64,000 nucleotides of DNA from PALSA-505 sp963702235 (lineage in GTDB: Bacteria > Actinomycetota > Actinomycetes > Streptosporangiales > Streptosporangiaceae): NCBI GenBank assembly GCA_963702235.1, contig CAVPBZ010000010.1, forward strand, positions 1-64,000. The letters are read 5' to 3'. The notes beneath the pieces are model-generated. The model was not told where the DNA came from. It saw only the letters and a list, made by a program, of their open reading frames with translations, and did no database searches. The position numbers and the translations under genes were made by a program. Positions 30,499 through 40,968 of this stretch are shown here, in pieces. Within the stretch, counting starts at the first letter, position 1. Each line of letters begins with the position of its first letter.

Positions 30499-31278
30499 TC
30501 ATCGTCCGGAGAAAGTGGCCTTCCCCGGACCATTGTCAATGAAACTACGCATCCCGGCGCGCTGGTCCTCGGTGGCGAACAGCCCGGCGAAGTGCAGCCG
30601 CTCGATTTCCAGCCCGGCGTCGAGGCTGACCTCGAGCCCCTCGTCGATGGCCTGCTTGGCGGCGCGCAGCGCCAGGGCCGGCCCGGCCGCGAACTGGCCG
30701 GCCAGCTCGCACGCGGCCTGGTACACGTCGGCGTCCGGCACCACCCGGTCGGCCAGGCCGATCGCGAGCGCCTCCGGCGCGGCCACGAACCGTCCGGTGT
30801 AGACGATGTCCTTGGCCCTGGCCGGCCCGACCAGGCGGGGCAGCCGCTGCGTCCCGCCCGCGCCCGGGATGACGCCCAGCAGGATTTCCGGCTGGCCCAG
30901 CTTGGCCCCGTCGCCGACGACGCGGAAGTCGGCGCACAGCGCCAGCTCCAGGCCGCCGCCGAGCGCGTAGCCGGTGATCGCGGCCACGACCGGCTTGGGA
31001 ATCTTGGCCACCGCGGTGAGGCAGGCCTGCAGCCGCCCGGAGTGCGCGGCCATCCTGGCGTAGCCCGCCTCGGCCATCTCCTTGATGTCAGCTCCGGCGG
31101 CGAACAGCCGGGCGCCGCCGTAGATGACCACGGCCCTGATCTCGTCGTCGGCCGACACCTGCGCGGCGGCGACCGCCAGCTCGTCCACCACCTGGGTGCT
31201 GAGCGCGTTCATCGGCGGCCGGTCCAGCCGGATCGTGCCCACCGCTCCCTCGGCCTGCACCCGGACGAATTCAGTCAC
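30499..31278 (-). CDS. enoyl-CoA hydratase/isomerase family protein
   Basis: Crotonase-fold enzyme, 259 aa, probably hydrating enoyl-CoA in fatty-acid or amino-acid degradation. The oxyanion-hole segments AAGADIKEMAEAG and GYALGGGLELALCADFRV are present. The two catalytic glutamates of true hydratases fit at QPEILLGVIPGAGGTQRLPR, so dehydration/hydration activity is plausible. GTG 31278 has GGAGG 6 nt upstream. Glycogen phosphorylase lies 39 bases upstream on the same strand. Confidence 0.9.
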   Translation of the reverse strand: MTEFVRVQAEGAVGTIRLDRPPMNALSTQVVDELAVAAAQVSADDEIRAVVIYGGARLFAAGADIKEMAEAGYARMAAHSGRLQACLTAVAKIPKPVVAAITGYALGGGLELALCADFRVVGDGAKLGQPEILLGVIPGAGGTQRLPRLVGPARAKDIVYTGRFVAAPEALAIGLADRVVPDADVYQAACELAGQFAAGPALALRAAKQAIDEGLEVSLDAGLEIERLHFAGLFATEDQRAGMRSFIDNGPGKATFSGR

Positions 31279-31317
31279 GACGGCCCTCCAGCGCTGCCAG
31301 CGGAAAAGGAAAGTCTT

Positions 31318-33931
31318 TCACCGCAAGTCGCCGTTGGTCATGCCGACCGGCGCCTCGGGCACGGTCACCAGGCCCAGCTCGGCCCGGCTGGCCAGCAGCG
31401 GGTGGCTGGGCAGCACCCGCACCGTGTAGCCGAACGGGCCCGCCCGGTACAGCTGCGCCTCGCCGGAGTACCTGACCACGCCGGCCGGGCCGCCCGGCTG
31501 CGGGTCCGGGGTGAGCGTGCGGTAGGCGGGGTCGGTGATCTCGTCGTCGCTGCCGGCCCGGCCGCTGACCAGCTCGACCGCGACGTCAGACGGGGCGAGG
31601 TCGCCTAGGGCGATGCTGGCCCGGACGGTCAGCGGGGACCCCAGCCGGGGCGCGGCCACCTCCGCCTCCACGTGCTCGATCCGGACGCCAGGCCACGCCT
31701 TCACCACCCGCTGCCGCCAGGCGGCCAGGTTCCTGGCGCCCTCGAACGGCGCCTCCTGGCCGGCCGCCAGCGCGCGGCTGCTGAGCGCGGCCGGCACGTA
31801 CAGGCCGGTGACGTAGTCGCGTACCATCCGCGCCGCCTGCAGCCGCGGGCCGAGCGTGCTCAGCGTGTGCCGGACCATCTCCAGCCAGCGCCGGGGCAGC
31901 CCGTCGGCGTCCCGGTCGTAGAACGGCGGCGCCACGGTCTGGCCGAGCAGGTCATACAGCGCGGCAGACTCCAGGTCGTCCCGGCGGCCCTCGTCGGTGA
32001 CCCCGTCGGCCGACGGGATGTCCCAGCCGTTGGCGCCGTCGGAGCACTCGTCCCACCAGCCGTCCCGGACCGACAGGTTGAGCCCGCCGTTCAGCGCCGC
32101 CTTCATCCCGGACGTGCCGCAGGCCTCCAGCGGCCGCAGCGGGTTGTTCAGCCACACGTCGCAGCCCTGCACCAGGGCCCGGCCGAGCGCCATGTCGTAG
32201 TCGGGCAGGAACACGATCCGGTGCCGGACCGCGGGGTCGTCGGTGAACTCGACCATCTGCTGGATCAGCCGCTTGCCGCCGTCGTCGGCGGGGTGCGCCT
32301 TGCCCGCGATGACGATCTGCACCGGGCGGCCGGTGTCCAGCAGCAGTGCCTTCAGCCGCTCGGGGTCGCGCAGCATCAGCGTCAGCCGTTTGTAGGACGG
32401 TACCCGGCGGGCGAAGCCGACGGTGAGCACGCGCTCGTCCAGCGCGTCGTCGATCCAGGTCAGCTCCGCGTCGGAGGAGCCGCGCTGCCGCCAGGAGGCG
32501 CGCAGCCGCTGCCGGATCTGCGCGATCAGGATGGCCCGCAGCTCGGTGCGGGCCTGCCAGATCCGCTCCGGGCCGGCCGCCGCCACCCGGTCCCAGGCCG
32601 GCCAGTCCCGGTCCGGCGCCGGACCGTCCGGCTCGTCGCCGGCCAGCGCGATGACCTTGCCGGCCACCCAGCTGGGCGCGTGCACGCCGTTGGTGACCGA
32701 CCCGATCGGCACCTCGGCCGTGTCGAAGCCCGGCCACAGCCCGGCGAACATCTGCCTGCTCACCGCGCCGTGCAAGCGGCTGACCCCGTTGACCCGCTGG
32801 GACAGCCGCATGCCCATGACCGCCATGTTGAACACGCCGGGATCGCCGCCGGGGTAGGTTTCCGCGCCGAGCGCGAGCACCCGGTCACACGGCAGCGCAG
32901 CGTCGGCCGCCTCGTCGCAGAACTGCCGCTCCACCAGGTCCCGCGGGAACCTGTCGATGCCGGCCGGCACCGGGGTGTGGGTGGTGAATACCGTGCCCGC
33001 GCGGCACGCCTCCACGGCCTCGTCGAAGCTGAGGCCCTGGCCGGCGTATTCGCGGATCCGCTCCAGCCCGAGGAATCCGGCGTGCCCCTCATTGGTGTGG
33101 AAAACCTCGGGTTCCGGGTGGCCGGTCAGCGAGCAGAAAGCCCTAACCGCCCGAACGCCTCCGATGCCGAGCAGCAGCTCCTGCCGGAGCCGGTGCTCGC
33201 TGGCGCCGCCGTACAGACGGTCGGTGACCTCACGCAGCTCGGGCTCGTTGTCCTCCACGTAGGAGTCGAGCAGCAGCAGCGGCACCCGGCCCACCTGGGC
33301 CACCCAGAATCTGCGCGGCCAGCCGGCGGCCGCCGTCCAGCGTGACCGTGACGTGCACGGGCACGTCACCGGCTCCGCGCAGCAGCGTCAGCGGCAGCCC
33401 GTTCGGGTCCACCGACGGGTACCGCTCGGCCTGCCAGCCCTCCGGAGACAGCGACTGGGTGAAGTACCCGTGCCGGTAGAGCAGGCCCACGCCGATCAGC
33501 GGGACGCCGAGGTCGCTGGCCGTCTTGAGATGATCCCCGGCCAGGATGCCCAGGCCGCCGGAGTACTGCGGGAGCGCCGCGGTGATGCCGTACTCGGGCG
33601 AGAAGTACGCGATCGCGGCCGGCCCGGAGCCCTCCCGCGACTGGTACCAGCGCGGGCCGGACAGGTACTCGTGCAGGTCCCCGGACGCTTCGGCCAGCCT
33701 GCCCAGGTATTCCTCGTCGGTGGCCAGCCCGGCGAGCCGCTCCGGCGGCACGTCACCGAGCATCGCGACCGGGTCCTGCCCGCTGCGGTCCCACCGGCCT
33801 GGGTCGATCGCGGCCAGCAGCCGCCGGCTGCCCGGGTGCCAGGACCAGCGGAGGTTGAAGATCAGCTCCAGCAGCGGGGCCAGCGGCTCAGGCAGCGCGG
33901 TGCGGACGGTGAATCGTCGGATCGCTCTCAA
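31318..33931 (-). pseudogene. glgP: alpha-glucan (glycogen) phosphorylase, frameshifted as assembled
   Basis: Phosphorolysis of alpha-1,4-glucan to glucose-1-phosphate. The N-terminal part contains the DUF3417-type ELIFNLRWSWHPGSRRLL and the conserved AYFSPEYGITAALPQYSGGL. The C-terminal part carries VFHTNEGHAGFLGLERI and the PLP-region SGTSGMKAALNGGLNLSVRD, as in the GlgP family of Mycobacterium (about 860 aa). The frame breaks at 33304-33311, where CAGATTCTGG would read QIW with one T fewer; the corrected protein is 870 aa, so function is probably intact. TTG 33931 is chosen because AGGAG lies 8 nt before it and no ATG fits. It is downstream of the sugar ABC permease on the same strand. Confidence 0.87.
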
Positions 33932-34082
33932 GGGGGATGCTCCTGAACACTGTGACGTGCGTACCACGGGGTGCTGCCGGCGCGCTGCCGTCGCAGGCGG
34001 GCAAGAAGCGAGCATAGACGGCCGGGACGGCCGGAAAAGCCGGGGCGCGCGTTTCCGCGGAAACGCGCGCCCGGCGAAACGG

Positions 34083-35402
34083 TTACGCGTCGGCGCGCCG
34101 CCCGCGGCGGGTCAGGGCGTCGATGGTCACGGCCGCCAGCAGGACGAGCGCGGTCCACATCAGCTGGGTGGACGCGTTCAGGCCGAGCAACTGCAGGCCG
34201 TTGGCGATGACGCCGACGACCAGGCCGCCCAGCACCGCGTCCATCATCTTGCCCCGGCCGCCGAACAGGCTCGTGCCGCCGATGACCGCAGCCGCCACGG
34301 CGTCCAGCACGTACTGGCCGCCGTTGTAGCCGCTGGAGATGGAGCCGAGGTAGGAGGCGAAGATGATCCCGGTGATGCCAGCGGACAGGCCGGTGAGCGC
34401 GAACGCGATCACCTTGATCCGGTTGACGTTGACGCCGGCGCGCCGGGCGGCCTCGGCGTTGCCGCCGATCGCGTACACGTAGCGGCCGAACCGGGTGCGG
34501 CCCAGCAGCACGGTGTAGCCCACCAGGATCGCCAGTACGACCAGCACCACCCACGGGAGCCCCTGCAGCGGGGTGAGGGCGCCCCGGTTGGTGTTGGCCA
34601 CCAGCACCACCACGACGCCGGCCACGGCCATCACGCCGATCTTCAGCAGCGTGATGCTGAGCGGCGGGGCGACCAGGCCGCTGACCCGGCGGCGGCGGTC
34701 CCGCATGAACTGCAGCACGGCGGCCAGCGCGACGATCGCGATCATCACGATCCAGCTGGCGGCCGGGGTGAGGGCGCCCGCCTCGATGTCGTTGATGACG
34801 GTGCTGTTCAGCCGGATGACGCCGCCGTTGCCGATCGACCCGGTGGAGCTGATCAGGAACAGCAGCGCGCCGGACAGGCCGAGGAAGCTGGCCAGCGTGA
34901 CCACGAACGAGGGCAATCGCAGCCGGGTGATGACGATCCCCTGCAGCGCCCCGAAGGCAGCGGTGGCGGCCAGCGCCGCCAGGACGGCCACCCACCACGG
35001 GTAGTTGAGCGCCAGCAGCCACAGCGCGATCACCGCGCCACAGGCGGCCGTGTACCCCGCCGCCAGGTCGATCTCGCCGAGCAGCAGCACGAACACCTCG
35101 GCCATGCCCAGCGTGATGAGGAAGGCGGCCTGGGTCATCAGGTTGACCAGGTTGCCCGCGGACAGGAACAGCGAGTTCTTCACCTGGAAGATCAGCACGA
35201 TCACGACCAGGCCGACGATGACCGGCAGCGCGCCGCTCTCCCCGCTGCGGATCCGCTTGAGCATGATCCGGGCGTACTCGCCGATCGAATTGGCGAGCAG
35301 TTCCGCTCCGGCCGAGGTCTGGAGCGCGAGATCCTCCGGGCCGCCGGGCGCGTCCTCAGTGGTGACGGCGCCCTGGTCGGGCTCTGGATGCGTGGAAGCC
35401 AA
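34083..35402 (-). CDS. CUT2-type sugar ABC transporter permease (XylH-like)
   Basis: Integral-membrane component of a monosaccharide importer, 439 aa, with about ten hydrophobic helices after a 50-residue disordered N-terminus. The family loop GRYVYAIGGNAEAARRAGVNV, which contacts the ATPase, is intact, as is FGGRGKMMDAVLGGLVVGVI near the end. TTG 35402 is chosen because GGGAGGG lies about 8 nt upstream, in the tail of the ATPase gene three bases away. It forms an operon with the binding protein and ATPase; the sugar is unknown. Confidence 0.92.
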   Translation of the reverse strand: MASTHPEPDQGAVTTEDAPGGPEDLALQTSAGAELLANSIGEYARIMLKRIRSGESGALPVIVGLVVIVLIFQVKNSLFLSAGNLVNLMTQAAFLITLGMAEVFVLLLGEIDLAAGYTAACGAVIALWLLALNYPWWVAVLAALAATAAFGALQGIVITRLRLPSFVVTLASFLGLSGALLFLISSTGSIGNGGVIRLNSTVINDIEAGALTPAASWIVMIAIVALAAVLQFMRDRRRRVSGLVAPPLSITLLKIGVMAVAGVVVVLVANTNRGALTPLQGLPWVVLVVLAILVGYTVLLGRTRFGRYVYAIGGNAEAARRAGVNVNRIKVIAFALTGLSAGITGIIFASYLGSISSGYNGGQYVLDAVAAAVIGGTSLFGGRGKMMDAVLGGLVVGVIANGLQLLGLNASTQLMWTALVLLAAVTIDALTRRGRRADA

Positions 35403-35405
35403 CGG

Positions 35406-36284
35406 TCAGCCCTCCCGGACGTTGTCGAGACGGCCGGCAGTAGTGCCCCCGTTGAGAGTCCGGTGCGATGCGCCGGTGGTCATCAAGTTGACCGCGGATG
35501 CCGTGTCGTAATCCGAGACTGGGCCCGCGGAGACCAGTCTGCCCAGGTACAGGACGGCGAGCCGGTCGGCCACTTGGAACACGTCGGTCAGGTTATGCGA
35601 GACCACCAGCACGGCGATCCCGCGCCTGGCCAGGCTGGTGATGAGCTCGAGCACCAGCTCGGTCTGGGTGACCCCCAGCGCCGCCGTCGGCTCGTCCATG
35701 ATCACCAGCTTGGCGTCCAGGATCACCGCCTTGGCCACGGCCACGGACTGCCGCTGGCCGCCGGACAGCGAGCCGACCAGCTGGCGGATGTTGCGGACCG
35801 TGGTCACCCGCAGCTCGCTCAGCGTCCGCTTGGCCGTCTGCTCCATGGCCACTTCGTCCAGCAGCAGGCGCCGCCGCACCTCGTGGCCCAGCATCATGTT
35901 CTGCACGATGTCCAGGTTGTCGCATAGAGCGAGATCCTGGTAGACGGTAGCGATCCCGGCGTCGGTGGCATCGCGCGGGCTGCGGAAGTGCACCCGCTGC
36001 CCCTGCCACACCACTTCCCCCGCCGAGGGTTCCCAGATCCCGGAGATGGTCTTGATCAGGGTCGACTTGCCGGCCCCGTTATCCCCGATGAGCGCGGTCA
36101 CCTGCCCGGCCGGGACGTCGAGATCGACACCGCTGAGGGCCTGCACCGGACCGAAGCTCTTGGTGATGCCGCGCAGGTGCAGCAGCGGCCCGTCCATGGC
36201 GGCCGTGGCCGCCCCTTCACCGGCCGGAGAGGGAGCCCGGCCCGCGTCCGCGGGCCGGGCTCCCTCCGCTGGGCTACCGGTCAC
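35406..36284 (-). CDS. single-domain sugar ABC transporter ATPase (CUT2 type)
   Basis: Nucleotide-binding subunit, 292 aa, energising the adjacent permease. Walker A GDNGAGKST, Q-loop VYQDLALCDNL, signature LSGGQRQSVAVAK, Walker B LVIMDEPTAAL and H-loop VSHNLTD are all intact. It is one ATPase domain, not the tandem pair of XylG or RbsA, and so resembles the FrcA layout. It is clearly paralogous to the ATPase domain at the front of the nearby histidine kinase (shared QDLALCDNL and following RR..LL pattern). GTG 36284 is used; ATG 36197 would drop a low-complexity N-terminus. The stop is three bases from the permease TTG. Confidence 0.92.
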   Translation of the reverse strand: MTGSPAEGARPADAGRAPSPAGEGAATAAMDGPLLHLRGITKSFGPVQALSGVDLDVPAGQVTALIGDNGAGKSTLIKTISGIWEPSAGEVVWQGQRVHFRSPRDATDAGIATVYQDLALCDNLDIVQNMMLGHEVRRRLLLDEVAMEQTAKRTLSELRVTTVRNIRQLVGSLSGGQRQSVAVAKAVILDAKLVIMDEPTAALGVTQTELVLELITSLARRGIAVLVVSHNLTDVFQVADRLAVLYLGRLVSAGPVSDYDTASAVNLMTTGASHRTLNGGTTAGRLDNVREG

Positions 36285-36323
36285 TGTCGGTATCCCGGCT
36301 TCCTCATCCGACTCCCTTTCCCG

Positions 36324-37544
36324 TCAGCCCGAGATCCCGGCGGCCGTGCAGGCAGCGGCGTACTTGCCGCTGCACAGCTGGCTGGCCGGCACGAACTTGT
36401 CCGCGATGACGGTGCTGTTCATGTTCGTCGGCGTGACCCACTCCGGAGTCAGCAGCACAGAGGAGACGCTCGTCTGGGTCTGCGTGTCCATCGTGGTGCC
36501 GTTGAGCAGGCTTGACGCCGGAGTCACGCTGGCCCGGGCGTACATAGCGAGGGCGGCGGCCGCCTGGGCCTCCAGGTAGATCGGCTTGTAGACCGTGCCG
36601 CACTGGTAGCCGGCCAGGATGTTCTGCAGGCCGGTGAGCGTGGCGTCCTGGCCCGTGGTCGGGAAGGTCTTGGCCTTGACGCCCTGGTTCTGCAGGTAGT
36701 GGATGATCGGCGCGGCGTTCTCGTCGTTCGGCAGCAGCGCGGAGTTGATGTTCTTGTGCGCGGTGAAGGACTGCTGGAACTCGCTCAGCGCGGTCGGCGG
36801 GTCCCACGTCCCGGCGGGGTTGGCGACGTCCACGTACTTGCCCGAGGAGAAGAACGGCTTGAGCACGGCGTCGTAGCCCTGCGCGAAGAGCGTCGCGTTG
36901 TTGTCGGTCGGGGCGCCCTTCATGACGATGACCTGCGGCTTCTTCACGCCCCAGGCGGCGGCGCAGGTGACGAAGCCCTGGCCGATCTTGGTACCCACCA
37001 GCACGTTGTTGAAGCTGACGTAGTACTTCCGGTTGCCGCCGAGGGTGAGCCGGTCGTAGTCGATCACGGCCACGCCGTGCGACTTGGCGTAGGACTCGAT
37101 GTGCGCGCCGACGCCGGAGTCAAGCGGGTCCATGATCAGGACGCTCGCGCCCTTGGTGATGGCCGTCTGCGCGTCGCTGAACTCGGTCGCGTCGCTGCCG
37201 AGGGCGTTCTGCACGGTGTACTGCGACGCCGAGAGCCCCGCCTTGGACAGGGCTTCCTTCAGGTAGGGAGCGTCGAACTCAACGTACCGGGTCGAGGAGA
37301 CGGTGTCCGGCAGGATCACGGCGACATTCCCCTTGCCCCGTGATGCCAGCGGCTTGAGCGCGGTCATCGCCGAGAAGGTGTTGTTGAGCGAGCTGACGCT
37401 GAGCTGCGGGACGGACCCGCCGGTGCTCCCTGAGGAGCTGCTGCTGCCGCTAGACGGCGTGCCGCTGCTGCCGCAGGCAGCAACCACGAGCGCCGCGCTT
37501 CCGGCCAGCGCCGTCAGCCCGACTCTCTTCGAGACTGAAAACAA
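36324..37544 (-). CDS. sugar ABC transporter substrate-binding lipoprotein (XylF-like)
   Basis: Periplasmic-type binding protein, 406 aa, tethered as a lipoprotein: the lipobox LVVAAC gives C24, followed by a Ser/Gly linker. The mature part follows the type I two-lobe fold (VAVILPDTVSSTRYVEFDAP, VLIMDPLDSGVG, VAVIDYDRLTLGG, TTGQDATLTGLQNILAG), closest to xylose/ribose binders, though the sugar cannot be assigned. TTG 37544 is supported by GAGGTG about 7 nt upstream; no ATG lies nearby. It is first of the binding protein-ATPase-permease operon and lies downstream of the kinase/regulator pair that probably controls it. Confidence 0.9.
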   Translation of the reverse strand: MFSVSKRVGLTALAGSAALVVAACGSSGTPSSGSSSSSGSTGGSVPQLSVSSLNNTFSAMTALKPLASRGKGNVAVILPDTVSSTRYVEFDAPYLKEALSKAGLSASQYTVQNALGSDATEFSDAQTAITKGASVLIMDPLDSGVGAHIESYAKSHGVAVIDYDRLTLGGNRKYYVSFNNVLVGTKIGQGFVTCAAAWGVKKPQVIVMKGAPTDNNATLFAQGYDAVLKPFFSSGKYVDVANPAGTWDPPTALSEFQQSFTAHKNINSALLPNDENAAPIIHYLQNQGVKAKTFPTTGQDATLTGLQNILAGYQCGTVYKPIYLEAQAAAALAMYARASVTPASSLLNGTTMDTQTQTSVSSVLLTPEWVTPTNMNSTVIADKFVPASQLCSGKYAAACTAAGISG

Positions 37545-37773
37545 CGAAATCCACCTCGTTCATGAGCGGGACGTTTCCGGACATGTACTAGACCAAGTCC
37601 GCATGACGGTCACCGCAGGCCGGATCTATCGGAGCAAACAGTAGGCTCCCATCGATAAACAGCGGCGTTAACATCACGGTAACCCCATTAAAAAGAAGTT
37701 AACAAAACTGCTGCCGGGCAAACATCTGACACGCCCTGACTAATGGTCTCGGGTTGATTACCCTGCGTAGAGG
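37545..37773 (-). promoter_or_regulatory. promoter region of the sugar ABC operon
   Basis: This 229-bp gap between the response regulator and the binding-protein gene is AT-richer than its surroundings (about 37640-37710) and holds two GTTAAC hexamers about 25 bp apart (37666-37671 and 37697-37702). These could be sites for the OmpR-type regulator. No exact -10/-35 assignment is made. Confidence 0.45.
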
Positions 37774-38466
37774 CTACTCCGCGGCGATCCGGTACCCCGC
37801 CCGGGGCTGGGTGATGATCAGCGGCGCGCTGCCGCCGGTTTCGAGCTTGGCCCGCAGCCGGCGGACGTACACCCGGACGTACTCGGTCTCGGTCTCGTAG
37901 CCGCGGCCCCACACCAGCCGCAGCAGGTGGGCGTGGGTGAGCAGCTTGCCGCGGTTGATGGCGAGCTCGCGCAGCAGGGCGAACTCGGTCGGGGTCAGGT
38001 GCACGGCCACGCCGCCGCGGCGCACCTGCTGGCTGGCCAAATCCACCTCCACGTCACCGAGCGTGATGACGGACGGGACGGTCTCCGGGGCGGCTTCGGG
38101 CGGGCGGGTACGGCGGAGCGTGGCGGTGATCCGGGCCAGCAGCTCCTCGATGCTGAACGGCTTGGTCATGTAGTCGTCCGCGCCCATGTTCAGCGCGGTC
38201 ACCTTGTCCCGCTCGCCGCCGCGCGCGGACACCACGATGATGGCCACCGAGGACCGCTCGCGGATCAGCCGGCACAGCTCGAAACCGTCTATCTCCGGCA
38301 GCATCAGATCGAGCAGGACAATGTCCGGATCCTCGGTCTCCAGCAGCGCGAGCGCCCGCATCCCGTCGGTAGACACGACCGTGTCGAAGCCGCGGACGGC
38401 CAGGTTGGACCGGATCAGGTCGACGATATTCGGGTCGTCCTCGACCACCAGGGCCCGCGTCTTCAC
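37774..38466 (-). CDS. OmpR/KdpE-type response regulator
   Basis: 230-aa regulator. The receiver domain (1-118) has acidic D10/D11, phospho-acceptor D53 in IVLLDLMLPEIDG, and the conserved lysine in YMTKPFSIEELLARI. The OmpR winged helix (about 130-228) has LTPTEFALLRELAINRGKLL and a YVRVYVRRLRAKL recognition helix. GTG 38466 overlaps the TGA of the ABC-ATPase/histidine-kinase gene (GTGA), so the pair is cognate. It probably regulates the ABC transporter operon that follows 229 bases later. Confidence 0.94.
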   Translation of the reverse strand: MKTRALVVEDDPNIVDLIRSNLAVRGFDTVVSTDGMRALALLETEDPDIVLLDLMLPEIDGFELCRLIRERSSVAIIVVSARGGERDKVTALNMGADDYMTKPFSIEELLARITATLRRTRPPEAAPETVPSVITLGDVEVDLASQQVRRGGVAVHLTPTEFALLRELAINRGKLLTHAHLLRLVWGRGYETETEYVRVYVRRLRAKLETGGSAPLIITQPRAGYRIAAE

Positions 38467-40917
38467 GGCCGCGCCGCCGCGCCTGCGCGGCTGGCGTGCT
38501 TCTCCACCGGCAGGTAGATGCGGAAGCAGGTTCCCCTGGCGGCCCGCTCCAGCTCGATCCGGCCGCCGTGAGCCGCCACGATTCCCTTGGCTATCGACAG
38601 TCCCAGCCCGGCGCCAGGATGGCGCGTGCCCGGCCGCCGGACCGCCTGCGCCGGAGCGGTGATGACCTCGTCGGGCATCCCGTCACCGTCGTCGGCCACG
38701 CTCACGGCCACGGTGCCCGGCCCGCTGACCCTGGCGGCGACCGCGACCCTGGTCCCGGGCGGATTGTGCACCAGGGCGTTGCCCAGCAGGTTCACGAACA
38801 CCTGCTCGAGACGATCGTGGTCCGCCCAGACGACCGGCAGGCCGGCCGCGCAGTCCACCTCGATGGCCGTGGCGCTGGCCGGCGGAAGGCAGGCGAGGGC
38901 AGCGTCGATCACCAGCGGGATCTCGCACCAGTCGTTCTGCAGCCGGAGTATCCCTGACTCGATCGCGGAGAAGTCCAGCAGGTCGTCCACCAGGCGGCCG
39001 AGGCGGGACGACTCGGTGGCGATCCTGGTCAGGAACCGCTGCTGCGACGAGGTGTCCCAGGTGACGTCCGGCTGCAGCAGGCTGGAGGCATAGCCCTTGA
39101 TCGCGGTGAGCGGGGTACGGAGCTCGTGACTGAGCCGGCCGAGGAACCCGCGCTGCAGCTCCTGCGACCGGCGCAGCGTGATGGCCTCCTGGTGGGCCAG
39201 CCCGGCCTCTTCGCGCTCCAGCGCCAGCCGGAGGGAATGGGCGGCATCCTCCAGCAGCGGGCGCACGTCGGCGGACGACGGTGCGCTGGCCCAGCGGGCC
39301 ACCAGCGCGGTCCGGCCGCCGGGCGCGGCGAAGGTCACCGCGAGCAGCTCGCCGCCGCCAGCGCCGGGGCGGGCCACCGCCGCGCCGTCGTCGCCGGTCA
39401 CGGCCAGCGCGGACGCCGCCGCGGTGACGGCGGCCGGCGGCGGGCCCGCGGCGTCCCGCCCGCCGGCGGAGTCGGCGAACGCACGGCACAGCGGCGGGGC
39501 GTCGGGCCGCTGGACCACCAGCGCCACTTCGTCCGCCTCCAGGCCGTGCCGGAGCGTCTGCAGCGCGATGCCGAGCCCGTCGGCGACCGGGATCGGGCCG
39601 GCCAGGGTCTCCAGCATCTCCCTGATCGTCTCCAGCGACAGGTTGCGGGCGGTGACCTCGTCCAGCAGCCGGTCCCGGTCGATCGCGCTCGCCGCGTAGC
39701 CGGCGTAGAGAGTGGCCAGGTCGAGATCGTCCCGCCGCGGCTTGCCGGTGATCGCCCGGAACACGGTGATGACGCCGAGCAGCCCGCCGGGTCCCAGCAC
39801 GGGGACCGACCAGGAGCTCGCGACCTTCGCCGACCTGGCCAGGCTGATGAACGGCGACCAGGCCGGCCCGGCCTGAACGTTCTCCTCGACGACCGGGAGC
39901 TCGGTCTGCGCGGCCAGCCCCACCGGGCCGCCGGCCGGGCCGCGCGGCAGCCGGGACCAGGCCGCCAGCAGGGGCGGCGCGAGCCCCAGCGACGCCGCGC
40001 AGACCAGCGAGCTGCCCTCCAGCAGGTGGATGCACAGCCGTTCGCTGCCGAGCGCGGCGCCGAGCGCCGACAGGATCAGCGACAGGCTTGACGAGGGATC
40101 CGAGGACACCAGCCGCCCGGTGAGCCCGTGCAGCCGGGTGAGCTGCGTGCGCGCCGAGGAGTCGAGCTCCTGGCCGGTCAGCAGCGCCACCACGTCGTCG
40201 GGATGCACCTCGCTGGGGGCCACCTCGGCGACGAGCCGCCCTTGCCGCAAGACCACGATCCGGTCGGCCAGCCGGAACATCTGGCCGATGTCATGGCAGG
40301 CGAGCAGGATTGTCGTGCCCTGCTGCCGCAGGCCCATGATCAGCTCCTCGACCAGGGCCGACTCCCGTACGCCCAGCGAGGAGGTCGGCTCGTCGAGCAG
40401 CAGCAGCCGCGAGTCGGCGGCCATCGCCCTGGCCACCGCCACCAGCTGGCGCTGGCCGCCGGACAGCGACCGGACCGAGCGGGTGGTGTCCCGCAGCGGG
40501 ATGCCCAGCCGGCCGAGCAGCCGCGCCGCGTCGGTATGCATCCGGGTGTCGGACAGCAGGTGCCGCCTGCGCTCGCTGCCGAGCAGCACGTTGGCGGCGA
40601 TGTTGAGGTTGTCGCACAGCGCCAGGTCCTGCCAGACGACGCGGACGCTCCGGCCCTTGGCGGCCAGCGGGTCGGGCGGAACCGGCCGGCCGTCCAGCAT
40701 GATCGTGCCCGAGGTCGGGGGGATCTCGCCGGCGATGCAGCGGACGAGCGTGCTCTTGCCTGCGCCGTTCTCTCCCGCCAGGGCCACCAGCTCGCCGGGC
40801 CGCACGTCGAAGCTGATGCCGTCCAGCGCCGTCAGCGGGCCGAAGCGCACCACCAGAATCCGACACCGACAGCTGCAGCGGCGCTGCGGCCGGGGCGTCC
40901 CAGGCAACGACGGTCAT
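38463..40917 (-). pseudogene. ABC ATPase-GAF-histidine kinase fusion protein, frameshifted near the start as assembled
   Basis: About 817 aa after correction. Residues 20-255 are a full sugar-transporter-type ATPase (GENGAGKST Walker A, VVWQDLALCDNL Q-loop, LSGGQRQLVAVAR signature, LLLLDEPTSSLG Walker B, LACHDIG H-loop). A GAF-like region follows (about 265-440), then a helical segment, HisKA with the phospho-histidine in LSHELRTPLTAIKGY (about residue 595), and HATPase_c with NLLGNALVHNP, DDGDGMPDE and GAGLGLSIAKGI. The frame breaks at 40853-40860: GATTCTGG would give SDLVVRFG with one T fewer, joining the ATG at 40917. Its GTGA overlap with the response regulator makes a two-component pair. 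It may sense transporter ATPase state or replace a subunit; that is inference. Confidence 0.85.
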
Positions 40918-40968
40918 GGGCACATTGTCGCCGGCCGGACCGGCGCGAATGACCGTAACCTCGGCGGG

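Noticed and set aside
20003..40860. programmed +1 ribosomal frameshifting at GATTCTGG
   Set aside because: The motif is in different codon phases in the three genes and lacks a stimulatory structure or slow codon in common; a DNA-level or base-call origin is simpler.
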